Shown here piece after piece: positions 8,328 through 16,359 of a DNA stretch of 64,000 nt (position 1 is the stretch's first letter; each line of letters begins with the position of its first letter). The notes beneath the pieces are model-generated. The model was not told where the DNA came from. It made no database searches and saw nothing but the letters and a program-made list of their open reading frames with translations. The stretch comes from Mesorhizobium amorphae CCNWGS0123 (GTDB taxonomy: Bacteria > Pseudomonadota > Alphaproteobacteria > Rhizobiales > Rhizobiaceae). The position numbers were made by a program, and so were the translations under genes. The DNA is taken from the NCBI RefSeq assembly GCF_001686985.1, contig NZ_CP015318.1:4462001-4526000 (forward strand). Direction: 5' to 3'.

Positions 8328-8446
8328 TTCGTCAAAGCCGACCTCCTCCCCGGCGATGACGAATACGGTCGATCTTCACCTCCTCCCGAGGATCGACCAC
8401 CAAAACGACACCCGCCGGACCTCCTCCCCCGGCGGGTGTTGTGTTT
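8328..8446 (+). ncRNA. Cuckoo/CcsR-type small RNA, unit 2 (three anti-SD hairpins)
   Basis: A tandem relative of unit 1 with loops ACCTCCTCCC at 8341-8350, 8378-8387 and 8419-8428. Stems are CGTCAAAGCCG/CGGCGATGACG (imperfect), GGTCGATCTTC/GAGGATCGACC and ACACCCGCCGG/CCGGCGGGTGT; the last is followed by TGTGTTTTC and looks like a terminator. Compared with unit 1, hairpins 2 and 3 each differ at two base pairs by changes on both arms, so pairing is conserved. The linker between the units (8245-8327) carries a 14-base direct repeat (8297-8310 and 8320-8333) and no gene. Confidence 0.85.
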
Positions 8447-8532
8447 TCGGCGCCAGGTTTTCCGACCCGGCGGTCCTCACGCTCCCAGCCGGCCAATTGC
8501 AATCGCAGCTGCAAGCGATTATTCCGGCGCTC

Positions 8533-9942
8533 ATGAGCAAAAACCCCATTCACATCGTCGGCGGCGGTCTCGCCGGCTCCGAAGCGGCATGGCAGGCGGC
8601 CGAAGCCGGTGTTCCCGTCGTGCTGCATGAAATGCGTCCGGTTCGCGGCACCGATGCGCACAAGACCGACGGGCTGGCCGAGCTGGTCTGCTCCAATTCC
8701 TTCCGCTCCGACGACGCCGAAAGCAACGCTGTCGGCCTGCTGCATGCCGAAATGCGGCTCGCCGGGTCGCTGATCATGAGCGCCGGCGACGCAAACCAGG
8801 TGCCGGCGGGTGGCGCTTTAGCCGTCGATCGCGACGGATTTTCCGAGGCCGTGACCAGGAAGCTCGAGGCGCACCCGCTGATCACCATCCAGCGCGAGGA
8901 AGTGCAAGGCCTGCCGCCGGCGGACTGGGACCAGGCGATCATCGCCACCGGCCCGTTGACCGCGCCTTCGCTCGCCCAGTCGATTGCCGAGGCGACCGGA
9001 GCCGACGCCCTGGCTTTCTTCGATGCCATCGCGCCGATCGTGCATTTCGACACGATAGACATGAACATTTGCTGGTTCCAGTCGCGCTACGACAAGATCG
9101 GCCCCGGCGGCACCGGCAAGGACTACATCAACTGCCCGATGGACAAGGAGCAGTATCTGGCCTTCGTGCAAGCGCTGGTCGAAGGCCAGAAAACCGAATT
9201 CAAACAATGGGAAGGCACACCCTATTTCGACGGCTGCCTGCCGATTGAGGTGATGGCCGAGCGCGGCGTCGAGACGCTGCGCTACGGCCCGATGAAGCCG
9301 ATGGGGCTGACCAATGCGCACAATCCGACCGTAAAAGCCTATGCCGTGGTGCAGCTTCGGCAGGACAATGCGCTGGGCACGCTCTACAACATGGTCGGTT
9401 TCCAGACCAAGCTGAAGCATGCCGAGCAGGTGCGCGTGTTTCGCACCATTCCCGGCCTGGAAAACGCCGACTTCGCCCGGTTGGGCGGCCTGCACCGCAA
9501 CACCTACATCAATTCGCCGACCCTGCTCGATCAATCGCTGCAACTGAAGTCGCGGCCCGGCCTGCGCTTCGCCGGCCAGATCACCGGCTGCGAAGGCTAT
9601 GTCGAGAGCGCCGCGATCGGTCTGCTGGCAGGACGCTTCGCCGCCGCCGAAAGGCTCGGCCATCAGCCATCGCTGCCGCCGCTGACCACCGCCTTCGGCG
9701 CACTGCTCAACCACATCACCGGCGGCCACATCGTTTCCGACGACGAGCCAGGAAAACGCTCCTTCCAGCCGATGAACGTCAATTTCGGATTGTTTCCGCC
9801 GGTGGAAGCGCCGAAAGCCGAGGGCAAACGCCTGCGCGGCAAGGACAAGACGGTCGCCAAGCGGCGGGCCGTGACGTCGCGCGCACTGGCAGACTGCAGG
9901 GAATGGCTGGGCTTGCCCGCGCGGGCGGAGGCCGCAGAGTAG
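8533..9942 (+). CDS. trmFO: tRNA (uracil-54-C5) methyltransferase, folate/FAD-dependent
   Basis: A 469-aa TrmFO, which makes ribothymidine at position 54 of the tRNA T loop using methylene-tetrahydrofolate and FADH2. The FAD-binding GGGLAGSEAAW occurs at residues 10-20, and the flavin-adduct cysteine lies in LVCSNSFRSDD at residue 53, the position known from Bacillus TrmFO. YINCPMDKEQY, GYVESAAIGLLAGRFAA and the C-terminal FQPMNVNFGLFPP are family signatures. The frame stays open far upstream through the small-RNA region, but MSKNPIHIVGG is the family start. Confidence 0.97.
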   Translation: MSKNPIHIVGGGLAGSEAAWQAAEAGVPVVLHEMRPVRGTDAHKTDGLAELVCSNSFRSDDAESNAVGLLHAEMRLAGSLIMSAGDANQVPAGGALAVDRDGFSEAVTRKLEAHPLITIQREEVQGLPPADWDQAIIATGPLTAPSLAQSIAEATGADALAFFDAIAPIVHFDTIDMNICWFQSRYDKIGPGGTGKDYINCPMDKEQYLAFVQALVEGQKTEFKQWEGTPYFDGCLPIEVMAERGVETLRYGPMKPMGLTNAHNPTVKAYAVVQLRQDNALGTLYNMVGFQTKLKHAEQVRVFRTIPGLENADFARLGGLHRNTYINSPTLLDQSLQLKSRPGLRFAGQITGCEGYVESAAIGLLAGRFAAAERLGHQPSLPPLTTAFGALLNHITGGHIVSDDEPGKRSFQPMNVNFGLFPPVEAPKAEGKRLRGKDKTVAKRRAVTSRALADCREWLGLPARAEAAE

Positions 9943-9946
9943 CCTA

Positions 9947-10423
9947 ATGGCTGACGTCACCTGGCAAGAGATAGCTTTCCAACTTGAACCAGATGTCGCG
10001 CAGGCGACGGCGAAAGCGTGGTCGTGGCTTTTGCCTGAACCTTGGAATCCGATTGTTTGCTCTATGGTGGGAGGCGTGTTTGTCGAGCGGCCCACCAATG
10101 AGGTTCATTGGCTCGACACAGGAACGGGCTTGGTCGAGCAGGTAGCTCGCAATCGGACGGACTTCGACGAGATGATCAGGAGTGCTCCTGATCTCGTTGA
10201 CGAGTGGTTCCTTCCGCCGCTGGTCGAACGTCTTCGAGCCGCAGGGAAGAAGCCGAAGGTGGGAGAATGCTACGGCTTCACTATATTGCCCGAGGGCAAA
10301 TTCGACATCGAGAACATGTTCGTAGTTTCAGTCAGCGAGCAATTTATCGCCATAGCTGACGTTCATCGTCAGTTGAGCGGATTGCCTGACGGCTCAATGG
10401 TACAGCTCACGATCACCGATTAG
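9947..10423 (+). CDS. Tdi1/DUF1851-like immunity-type protein, orphan
   Basis: A 158-aa soluble protein. Its C-terminal half (GECYGFTILPEGKFDIENM, then DVHRQLSGLPDGSMVQLTI) matches the T6SS immunity protein Tdi1 / DUF1851 C-terminal domain, where a conserved Tyr-Gly/Pro turn precedes a helix and a final strand. It begins 4 bp after trmFO and ends 10 bp before the convergent hydroxylase gene. No toxin or secretion gene is close. Its base composition looks more AT-rich than its neighbours by eye, consistent with recent acquisition. Binding partner unknown. Confidence 0.65.
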   Translation: MADVTWQEIAFQLEPDVAQATAKAWSWLLPEPWNPIVCSMVGGVFVERPTNEVHWLDTGTGLVEQVARNRTDFDEMIRSAPDLVDEWFLPPLVERLRAAGKKPKVGECYGFTILPEGKFDIENMFVVSVSEQFIAIADVHRQLSGLPDGSMVQLTITD

Positions 10424-10433
10424 GCGCAGACCA

Positions 10434-11387
10434 CTACTCCGCCGGCTCGGCACCCGCCGCCGGCAAGCCCGGCTTTCCCGCCTCGCCGGGGTTCCGCCTC
10501 ACATACGCTGCCTTCAACGTCTTCGACGTGTCGCGCGAGCCATCATGGCTCCAGCCCGGCGGCATGATCAGGTAATTGAAGCGTTCACGCAGTGTCAGCC
10601 CCGGCGCGAAGGCATCCGCGAACATGCCGATCCACTCGTGAAAAGCCACTTTCAGCGGATTGAAGGTGCCGATGTTCTTGACGATGCCGTAGCGCGGCCG
10701 GTCTTCTTCCAGTTCCTCGACGAAGGTGCCGAACATGCGATCCCAGACGATCAGCGTGCCGGCAAAGTTGGCGTCGAGATAGCGCGGATTGGTGGCGTGA
10801 TGGACGCGGTGGTGCGAAGGCGTGTTGAAGATGAATTCGAACCAGCCCCACATCTTGCCGATGGCTTCGGTGTGGATCCAGAACTGCCAGACGAGGTTGA
10901 AGCCGAAGGTGAAGGCGATCACCGCCGGATGGAAGCCGAGCAGCACCAGCGGCGCCTGCAGCACGAACATGAAGGTGAACAGCCCGGTCCAGCTCTGCCT
11001 GAGCGCCGTCGACAGATTGTAGTGCTGGCTGGAATGGTGGTTGACGTGCTCGGCCCACACCCAGCGCACCCGGTGCGCGATGCGGTGGTAGACATAGTAG
11101 CGCAGATCATCGAGCAGGAAGGCCGCCAGGAACACCCAGACCGAGAGGCCGAGATCGAAGAACCGGAACTGCCAGAGCCACAGCAGCGCCCAGTAGGAGA
11201 CGACGCCGAGCAGTAGCCCGGCAACCACATTGCCTGTCCCCATCATCAGGCTGGTCAACGTATCGCGCGTCTCGAACGATCCCTTGGCGCGGCCGGTGCG
11301 CACCAGCCACAATTCGATCAGGATCGCACCGACGAAGAACGGGATGGCAAGCTGCGTGACCTGCGGGAAATTGTAGTCGTCCATCAC
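10434..11387 (-). CDS. Sterol desaturase / fatty acid hydroxylase family membrane enzyme
   Basis: A 317-aa di-iron membrane enzyme. The eight-histidine pattern is visible: HRIAH at residues 101-105, HVNHHSSQH at 114-122, and HHRVHH further on, followed by NPRYLDANFAGTLIVWDRMFGTFVEE. Four hydrophobic spans flank the motifs. Members hydroxylate or desaturate sterols, hopanoids, carotenoids or fatty acids; the substrate cannot be told here. The reading frame overlaps by 4 nt the end of the upstream membrane-anchored gene, so the two are coupled. Confidence 0.9.
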   Translation of the reverse strand: MMDDYNFPQVTQLAIPFFVGAILIELWLVRTGRAKGSFETRDTLTSLMMGTGNVVAGLLLGVVSYWALLWLWQFRFFDLGLSVWVFLAAFLLDDLRYYVYHRIAHRVRWVWAEHVNHHSSQHYNLSTALRQSWTGLFTFMFVLQAPLVLLGFHPAVIAFTFGFNLVWQFWIHTEAIGKMWGWFEFIFNTPSHHRVHHATNPRYLDANFAGTLIVWDRMFGTFVEELEEDRPRYGIVKNIGTFNPLKVAFHEWIGMFADAFAPGLTLRERFNYLIMPPGWSHDGSRDTSKTLKAAYVRRNPGEAGKPGLPAAGAEPAE

Positions 11388-11818
11388 GCGGCCTCCCTGG
11401 CCAGCCTCGGATTATCAAGCCCAAGCGCCACTGCGACGGTCTTGGCATCAGTTCTGTCGGCGAAGACGAAGCGGCCGCCCTTCCAGGTGAAGTCTGCGAG
11501 TTTGAGAAGGATGGCGCCCCGATCGTCGACATCCAGGGCAACAATGTCGCTGGCCGAGACGATGCGGGTCAAAAAGCAGTCGCCAATGCTGTGGACGATG
11601 CCGGTGCGCCCATTCCCAAGATCGAGAAACGCCGTCCTGGCGTCCGCCGTCAGCCGAACCGTCGCCACCAATTCGTCGGGAAAATCCTCCGCGAAACGGC
11701 GCAATGCCTGATCCGCATCAGCGAGCGTCGCGGTCTTGGTGCCGCCGGTGAAATGCACGGCCGCGACCGACAGCGCAATGCCGAAGACGACAAGTGCGAC
11801 CAGCACAGGCAGGCTCAT
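11384..11818 (-). CDS. Membrane-anchored protein of unknown function
   Basis: About 144 aa, starting MSLPVLVALVVFG with one N-terminal transmembrane segment (residues 3-22). The remaining domain looks like alternating short beta strands with ADADQALRRFAEDFPDELVATVRL and TAFLDLGNGRTGIVHSIGDCFLTRIV. An in-frame ATG 22 codons upstream exists but would leave the hydrophobic anchor internal. The stop overlaps the hydroxylase start (ATGA), implying a two-gene operon. No named family recognised. Confidence 0.75.
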   Translation of the reverse strand: MSLPVLVALVVFGIALSVAAVHFTGGTKTATLADADQALRRFAEDFPDELVATVRLTADARTAFLDLGNGRTGIVHSIGDCFLTRIVSASDIVALDVDDRGAILLKLADFTWKGGRFVFADRTDAKTVAVALGLDNPRLAREAA

Positions 11819-11898
11819 GAAGCGATCTCCTCCAGGCCGGCGGATGTTTTCGCACTCGGCTTCGACCGGCGGGAGTCCTACCATGATTGACGTTTACG

Positions 11899-12738
11899 TC
11901 AAAGGGGCGGCCAGCCTTTCGAGGCGCGGCGGAGCAGCAGCCAATGCCGGCGCAAGGCTGACAGCCGCGCGACGCCGTCGAGCGGTGAATGGCTTTCCAT
12001 CCTGTCGAGATAGGCGCGTGTCAGGGCAAGCGGCAGGAAGGCCGGGCGCAGCGACGCAGGCAAGGCCTGAGCGCCCTGTTCGAAAGCCGCCAGATGCTCG
12101 CGCGCCAGCGCGATCATCGCTGCCACGACGCGTTGCGCGCCGGGACCGCCGTCGCCTTTGACGAACTCTTCCGGCGAGGAGCCCGCCGCCGCAAGCACAT
12201 CCATCGGCACGAAGCACTGCCCACGCTTGCGATGCAATGGCAACAGCAGCAAAAGACCGGTCATCGCCTGCGCACAGCCGCCCCGGCCCGCGAGTTCTGC
12301 AAAACGCGGCGCTTCGAGGGGATCGAGCACCATCGCCGCAAGCTGGATCAGCGCAGCCGCCGTCTCGCCGCAATAGCCTTCGAGGTCGGTACGCGACGGC
12401 ATCGGATCGTCGTAGAGATCGAAAATGCGCGCTTCGAGCATGTTGTCGAAGGCGGGCTTCGGCAGGCGGTGGACGGAAATCGCCGCCTTCAGCGCATCGG
12501 CGAGCGGGTTGCCGGTGACTTCGCCCTCGGCGGCGATTACATCGCGCCACCATTGCAGCCGCACTTCGCCCGGAAGCGGCTCGTGGATGCGGTCGCGGAC
12601 ACCAGCGATCTCGGCATTGAAAGCATAGAGCGAAAACAGCGCGTCGCGCCTGTCCGCCGGCGCGTAGAGCGCACTGACATAGCGGTCGTGGTCGGCGGCA
12701 CGCACCGCGTCCATGACGATTTTGGCGGTATCGGACAC
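11899..12738 (-). CDS. Squalene/phytoene synthase-family protein, NDUFAF6-like
   Basis: A 279-aa all-helical protein of the trans-isoprenyl diphosphate synthase fold. The N-terminal FSLYAFNAEIAGVRDRIHEPLPGEVRLQWWRDVI aligns with the start of the family, but the aspartate-rich DxxxD substrate motif of true squalene or phytoene synthases is not evident (NAEIAGVRD stands there). This is the pattern of NDUFAF6, a mitochondrial complex I assembly factor. It lies 2 bp downstream of the NDUFAF3-like gene and near secDF. An assembly role is inference; a carotenoid or squalene enzyme is the alternative. Confidence 0.8.
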   Translation of the reverse strand: MSDTAKIVMDAVRAADHDRYVSALYAPADRRDALFSLYAFNAEIAGVRDRIHEPLPGEVRLQWWRDVIAAEGEVTGNPLADALKAAISVHRLPKPAFDNMLEARIFDLYDDPMPSRTDLEGYCGETAAALIQLAAMVLDPLEAPRFAELAGRGGCAQAMTGLLLLLPLHRKRGQCFVPMDVLAAAGSSPEEFVKGDGGPGAQRVVAAMIALAREHLAAFEQGAQALPASLRPAFLPLALTRAYLDRMESHSPLDGVARLSALRRHWLLLRRASKGWPPL

Positions 12739-12740
12739 GG

Positions 12741-13130
12741 TCAGTCGACGGCGATGAGCGCTGCGGCGACGGCGCGCTCCTCGGCCAGCAGGACATTGTA
12801 GGTCCGCACGGCTGCTCCGGTCGACATCGGGTCCGCCGAAATGCCAGCCTCTTTCAACGCTGCACGCAGCGCCGCCGGCAATGGCCTCAGATCCTTGCCG
12901 GTGCCGACCAGCAGGATCTCGACCTTGCCGGCCTCGGCCAAGAGCTTGTCGAAATCAGCCGCCGTCAGCGCCAGCGGATCGGCCGGCTCCCAGCCATGGA
13001 TGCCGGACGGCAGGCACAGCAGCGAGCCGCGATGCGACATATCGGCGAAGCGGAAGCCGCCATTGCCGTAGGCCTCGATCGGCGCCCGGCCAGGGAAATG
13101 CGCCTCGCGGATGACGATGCCTTTGGCCAC
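12741..13130 (-). CDS. Mth938/DUF498-domain protein, NDUFAF3-like
   Basis: A 129-aa single-domain protein of the Mth938 fold. IEAYGNGGFRFADMSHRGSLLCLPSGIHGWEP followed by VEILLVGTGKDLRPLPAALRAALKEAGI is the family pattern. The mitochondrial relative NDUFAF3 assists complex I assembly, and the bacterial gene is often beside secD/secF/yajC, as here (11 bp from secDF). Cytoplasmic; molecular activity unknown. Start ATG at 13130 is the only sensible one. Confidence 0.85.
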   Translation of the reverse strand: MAKGIVIREAHFPGRAPIEAYGNGGFRFADMSHRGSLLCLPSGIHGWEPADPLALTAADFDKLLAEAGKVEILLVGTGKDLRPLPAALRAALKEAGISADPMSTGAAVRTYNVLLAEERAVAAALIAVD

Positions 13131-13141
13131 TGGCGTGGCCG

Positions 13142-15694
13142 TCAGGTCGCCACGGCTTTGCCGCCGTTCACCGGCTTCTCCTCGTCGGCGGTCGAGGCCT
13201 GCGGCCGCAACTTGAACAGGATCAGCAGCGGCGCGGCGATGAAGATCGACGAATAGGTGCCGAAGACCACGCCGAACAGCATCGCCAGCGTGAACGAGCG
13301 GATCACCTCGCCGCCGAACAACACCAGCGCCAGTAGCGCCAGGATCGTTGTCACCGCGGTCAGCGTCGTTCTCGACAGCGTCTCGTTGATGGCGTTGTTC
13401 AACAAATGCGGCAACGGCATCTTCTTGTATTTTCGAAGATCCTCGCGGACACGGTCATAAACGACGATCGTATCGTTCAACGAATAGCCGATGATGGTCA
13501 GGATCGCCGCCAGCGACGACTGGTTGAACTCGAGACCGGTGATGACGAAGAAGCCAAGTGTCATGACGATATCGTGCACGGTGGCAATGATGGCGCCGAC
13601 CGCGAACTGCCATTCGAAGCGGAACCAGACATAGACCAGGATGCCGAACAGCGCGACAAGCATGGCGATGGTGCCTTGCTTGGCGAGTTCGCCGGAGACA
13701 GTCGGCCCCACCACTTCGACGCGGCGGAAATCATACTGGTCCTGCAATTCGCCGCGCACCTTGTCGATAACCGTCTGTTCGGCGTTCTCGCCGCCGTCCT
13801 GCGTGCCGACGCGTATAAGCACGTCGGTCGGCTCGCCGAACTGCTGCACCTGCACCTCGCCGATGTTCAGTTCCGTCAGCCTGCTCCGGATATCGGCAAG
13901 ATCGGCGTTTCCATTCTTGGCCTGCACCTCGATCAGCGAGCCGCCCTTGAAGTCGATGCCGTAATTGATGTCGACGGTCATGAACAGGACGACAGACAGG
14001 ATCGACAGCACAGTCGACAGCGCGAACGTCCAGCGGCGGATGCCCATGAACGGTATTTTCGTGCCGGGCGGAACGAAGGTCACCGGTGCCCGCGGCAATT
14101 CCTTCGGGCGGGCGCGGCGAAGCCAGATGGACACCAGCAGCCGGGTGAAGGTGAAGGCGGTGAAGACGGTGGTCAGAATGCCGATGGCGAAGGTGATGGC
14201 AAACCCCTTCACCGGTCCGGTGCCGATCCAGAACAGCACCACAGTCGCGATCAGCGCCGTGACGTTCGAATCGACGATGGTCGCCAGAGCCTTGGTGAAA
14301 CCGGTGTCGATCGCCTGTATCACCGAGCGGCCGCTTCGTCGCTCCTCGCGAATGCGCTCATAGATGAGAACGTTGGAATCGACCGCCATGCCGATGGTCA
14401 GCACGATGCCGGCGATGCCAGGCAAGGTCAGTGTGGCGCCCAGCAACGACAACAGCGCGATGATCATAGCCACATGCACCGCCAGTGCGACGTTGGCGAG
14501 GAAGCCGAGGAAGCCATAGGCGACGAACATGAAAGCCACGACCAGGATCGAACCGATGATACCGGCAACCTTGCCGGCATGGATGGAATCCTGACCGAGG
14601 CCCGGACCGACGGTGCGCTCTTCGATCACGGTCAGTGTCGCCGGCAGCGCGCCGGCGCGCAGCAGCACTGCCAGATCGTTGGCGCTTTGGGCCGTGAAAT
14701 TGCCGGAAATCTGTCCGGAACCGCCCAGAATCGGCTCACGGATCACTGGCGCCGAGATCACCTGATTGTCGAGGACAATGGCAAACGGCTTGCCTACATT
14801 CTGGGATGTCGCCTGGCCAAAGCGTGACGCGCCCTTGGAATCGAAGGTGAACGAAACCACAGGCTCGTTGGTCTGGGAGTTGAACGTCGCTTGCGCATCG
14901 GCCAGGTTTTCACCTGAGACGATGACGCGGTTCTCGATCAGATACGGGACCGGCGGATCGTCCTGCGAATAGAGCACCGTGGAGCCAGCCGGCGGACGGC
15001 CGTTGAGCGCATCCTGCACCGGCATCGACTGGTCGACCAACTGGAAGGTCAGCTTGGCGGTCTGGCCGAGGATTTCCTTCAGCCGCTGCGGATCCTGCAG
15101 GCCCGGCACCTGGACCAGGATGCGGTCGTCGCCTTGCCGCTGGACGATCGGCTCCGTCGTACCGAGTTCGTTGACGCGGCGCTCGACGACCTCGATCGAC
15201 TGCGTCAGCGCCGTCGACGTGCGGTATTTGATACCGGCGTCGGTGACCGAGAATTTGAGCAGCCCGGGCTCGGAGTCATCCAGCGTCATTTCCTGGACGG
15301 AGCCGCCGGTGAACAGACCCGCCGCCACCGGAGTGGTCAATGGCTTCAGCGCCGTCTTGGCGGCATCGACCTGAGCGGGATCGGAGATGCGGACCTGCAC
15401 GGTGCGGCCCGATCCGGACAGGCCGGTATAGCCGACCTTGGCGTCGCGCAGCAGCGTCCTGATCTCGTCGCGCGTCGTCTGCAGCCTGTCCTTGATCAGA
15501 TCGTTCGGATCCATCCTGAGCAGGATGTGCGAGCCGCCCTGCAGATCGAGGCCGAGCGTCATCTGCCGCTTCGGCACCCAGTCGGGCAGCTTGGCCAACG
15601 TGCTGGCAGGGAACAGATTGGGCGCGGCGAGGACCACTGTGGCGGCCACGGCCAGCCAGATCAGGATCATCTTCAGGCGCGAGAAATAGAGCAT
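13142..15694 (-). CDS. secDF: Protein-export membrane proteins SecD and SecF, fused
   Basis: An 850-aa fusion of SecD and SecF, which use the proton gradient to pull preproteins out of the SecYEG channel. The SecD part opens with TM1 and the motif LGLDLQGGSH near residue 49, a periplasmic head, and five membrane helices ending near residue 520. The SecF part starts around residue 550 with another TM and GIDFKGGSLIEVQ, and ends with five helices and a short cytoplasmic tail. Fused genes occur in many Rhizobiales. yajC precedes it by 51 bp on the same strand; NDUFAF3- and NDUFAF6-like genes follow. Confidence 0.97.
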   Translation of the reverse strand: MLYFSRLKMILIWLAVAATVVLAAPNLFPASTLAKLPDWVPKRQMTLGLDLQGGSHILLRMDPNDLIKDRLQTTRDEIRTLLRDAKVGYTGLSGSGRTVQVRISDPAQVDAAKTALKPLTTPVAAGLFTGGSVQEMTLDDSEPGLLKFSVTDAGIKYRTSTALTQSIEVVERRVNELGTTEPIVQRQGDDRILVQVPGLQDPQRLKEILGQTAKLTFQLVDQSMPVQDALNGRPPAGSTVLYSQDDPPVPYLIENRVIVSGENLADAQATFNSQTNEPVVSFTFDSKGASRFGQATSQNVGKPFAIVLDNQVISAPVIREPILGGSGQISGNFTAQSANDLAVLLRAGALPATLTVIEERTVGPGLGQDSIHAGKVAGIIGSILVVAFMFVAYGFLGFLANVALAVHVAMIIALLSLLGATLTLPGIAGIVLTIGMAVDSNVLIYERIREERRSGRSVIQAIDTGFTKALATIVDSNVTALIATVVLFWIGTGPVKGFAITFAIGILTTVFTAFTFTRLLVSIWLRRARPKELPRAPVTFVPPGTKIPFMGIRRWTFALSTVLSILSVVLFMTVDINYGIDFKGGSLIEVQAKNGNADLADIRSRLTELNIGEVQVQQFGEPTDVLIRVGTQDGGENAEQTVIDKVRGELQDQYDFRRVEVVGPTVSGELAKQGTIAMLVALFGILVYVWFRFEWQFAVGAIIATVHDIVMTLGFFVITGLEFNQSSLAAILTIIGYSLNDTIVVYDRVREDLRKYKKMPLPHLLNNAINETLSRTTLTAVTTILALLALVLFGGEVIRSFTLAMLFGVVFGTYSSIFIAAPLLILFKLRPQASTADEEKPVNGGKAVAT

Positions 15695-15745
15695 GTCTGT
15701 CGTCCGTTCAGGCGTACAAGCGGCAGCGTTCCGCCTGGAATTGGA

Positions 15746-16084
15746 TTACTTCTTGGCGTTCTGGTTCGCCACCGGCTCGCCCTTGACGCGCACGTCGGCG
15801 ATCGTCGAACGCAATGCGGTCACCTTGGTGCCACCGCCGAGGTCGATCTCGAGCTCGTTATCGTCGATCACCTTGGTCACCTTGCCGACGAAGCCGCCGC
15901 CGGTCACGACCGTATCGCCGCGACGCACCGCCGCTAGCATTTCCTGGCGCTTCTTCAGCTGCGTGCGCTGCGGCCGGATGATTAGAAAATACATGATCAC
16001 GAAAATCAGGACAAACGGCAAAATGCTGATGAACATGTCTGGCGAGGCGCCGACGCCCTGGGCGTATGCCGGTGTAACGAACAT
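15746..16084 (-). CDS. yajC: Preprotein translocase subunit YajC
   Basis: A 112-aa single-pass protein. MFVTPAYAQG leads into the transmembrane helix at about 20-42, followed by the signature IIRPQRTQLKKRQEML and a small beta domain (GDTVVTGGGFVGKVTKV). YajC associates with SecDF and YidC at the translocon. The start at 16084 is chosen because AGGAG lies 6 nt upstream; the frame opens 11 codons earlier without a site. The 275-bp gap to the divergent DUF815 gene holds no other gene. Confidence 0.95.
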   Translation of the reverse strand: MFVTPAYAQGVGASPDMFISILPFVLIFVIMYFLIIRPQRTQLKKRQEMLAAVRRGDTVVTGGGFVGKVTKVIDDNELEIDLGGGTKVTALRSTIADVRVKGEPVANQNAKK

Positions 16085-16359
16085 CAAGAACTCCTGAATG
16101 GTGAAAAACCGCCACAAGGCGGGCCCGCGAAATTTGGCCGGAATATAGTCGGTAAAGTTCCCAATGCAACTGCGCTAGCGGGCAAATCCGCCGCTTTTCC
16201 GGCCGTTGGCACCGTGTTAGAGCATGGTCGCCGAAAGCCGGACGCGACTTCTGGAAAAGATCACGCTCCGACAGAAGGTTGGAACCGGTTCTTATCCCGC
16301 CGCGAAAGAGTGGATTTTGCGCTCTGCGTGCCCGTGAAGCCAGAACAAAAAGACCAGAC

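Noticed and set aside
8131..8446. Regularly spaced identical decamers as a CRISPR array
   Set aside because: The repeats are 10 nt, spaced 27-32 nt within a unit, each inside its own stem, and no cas genes exist; RNA hairpins explain them.
8239..8532. N-terminal extension of trmFO through the small-RNA region
   Set aside because: The frame is open, but TrmFO starts at MSKNPIHIVGG and the upstream DNA is clearly RNA hairpins.
13406..14827. 473-aa plus-strand open frame
   Set aside because: It is the shadow of secDF on the opposite strand; Asp/His/Arg-rich composition without domains is typical of antisense frames in high-GC DNA.
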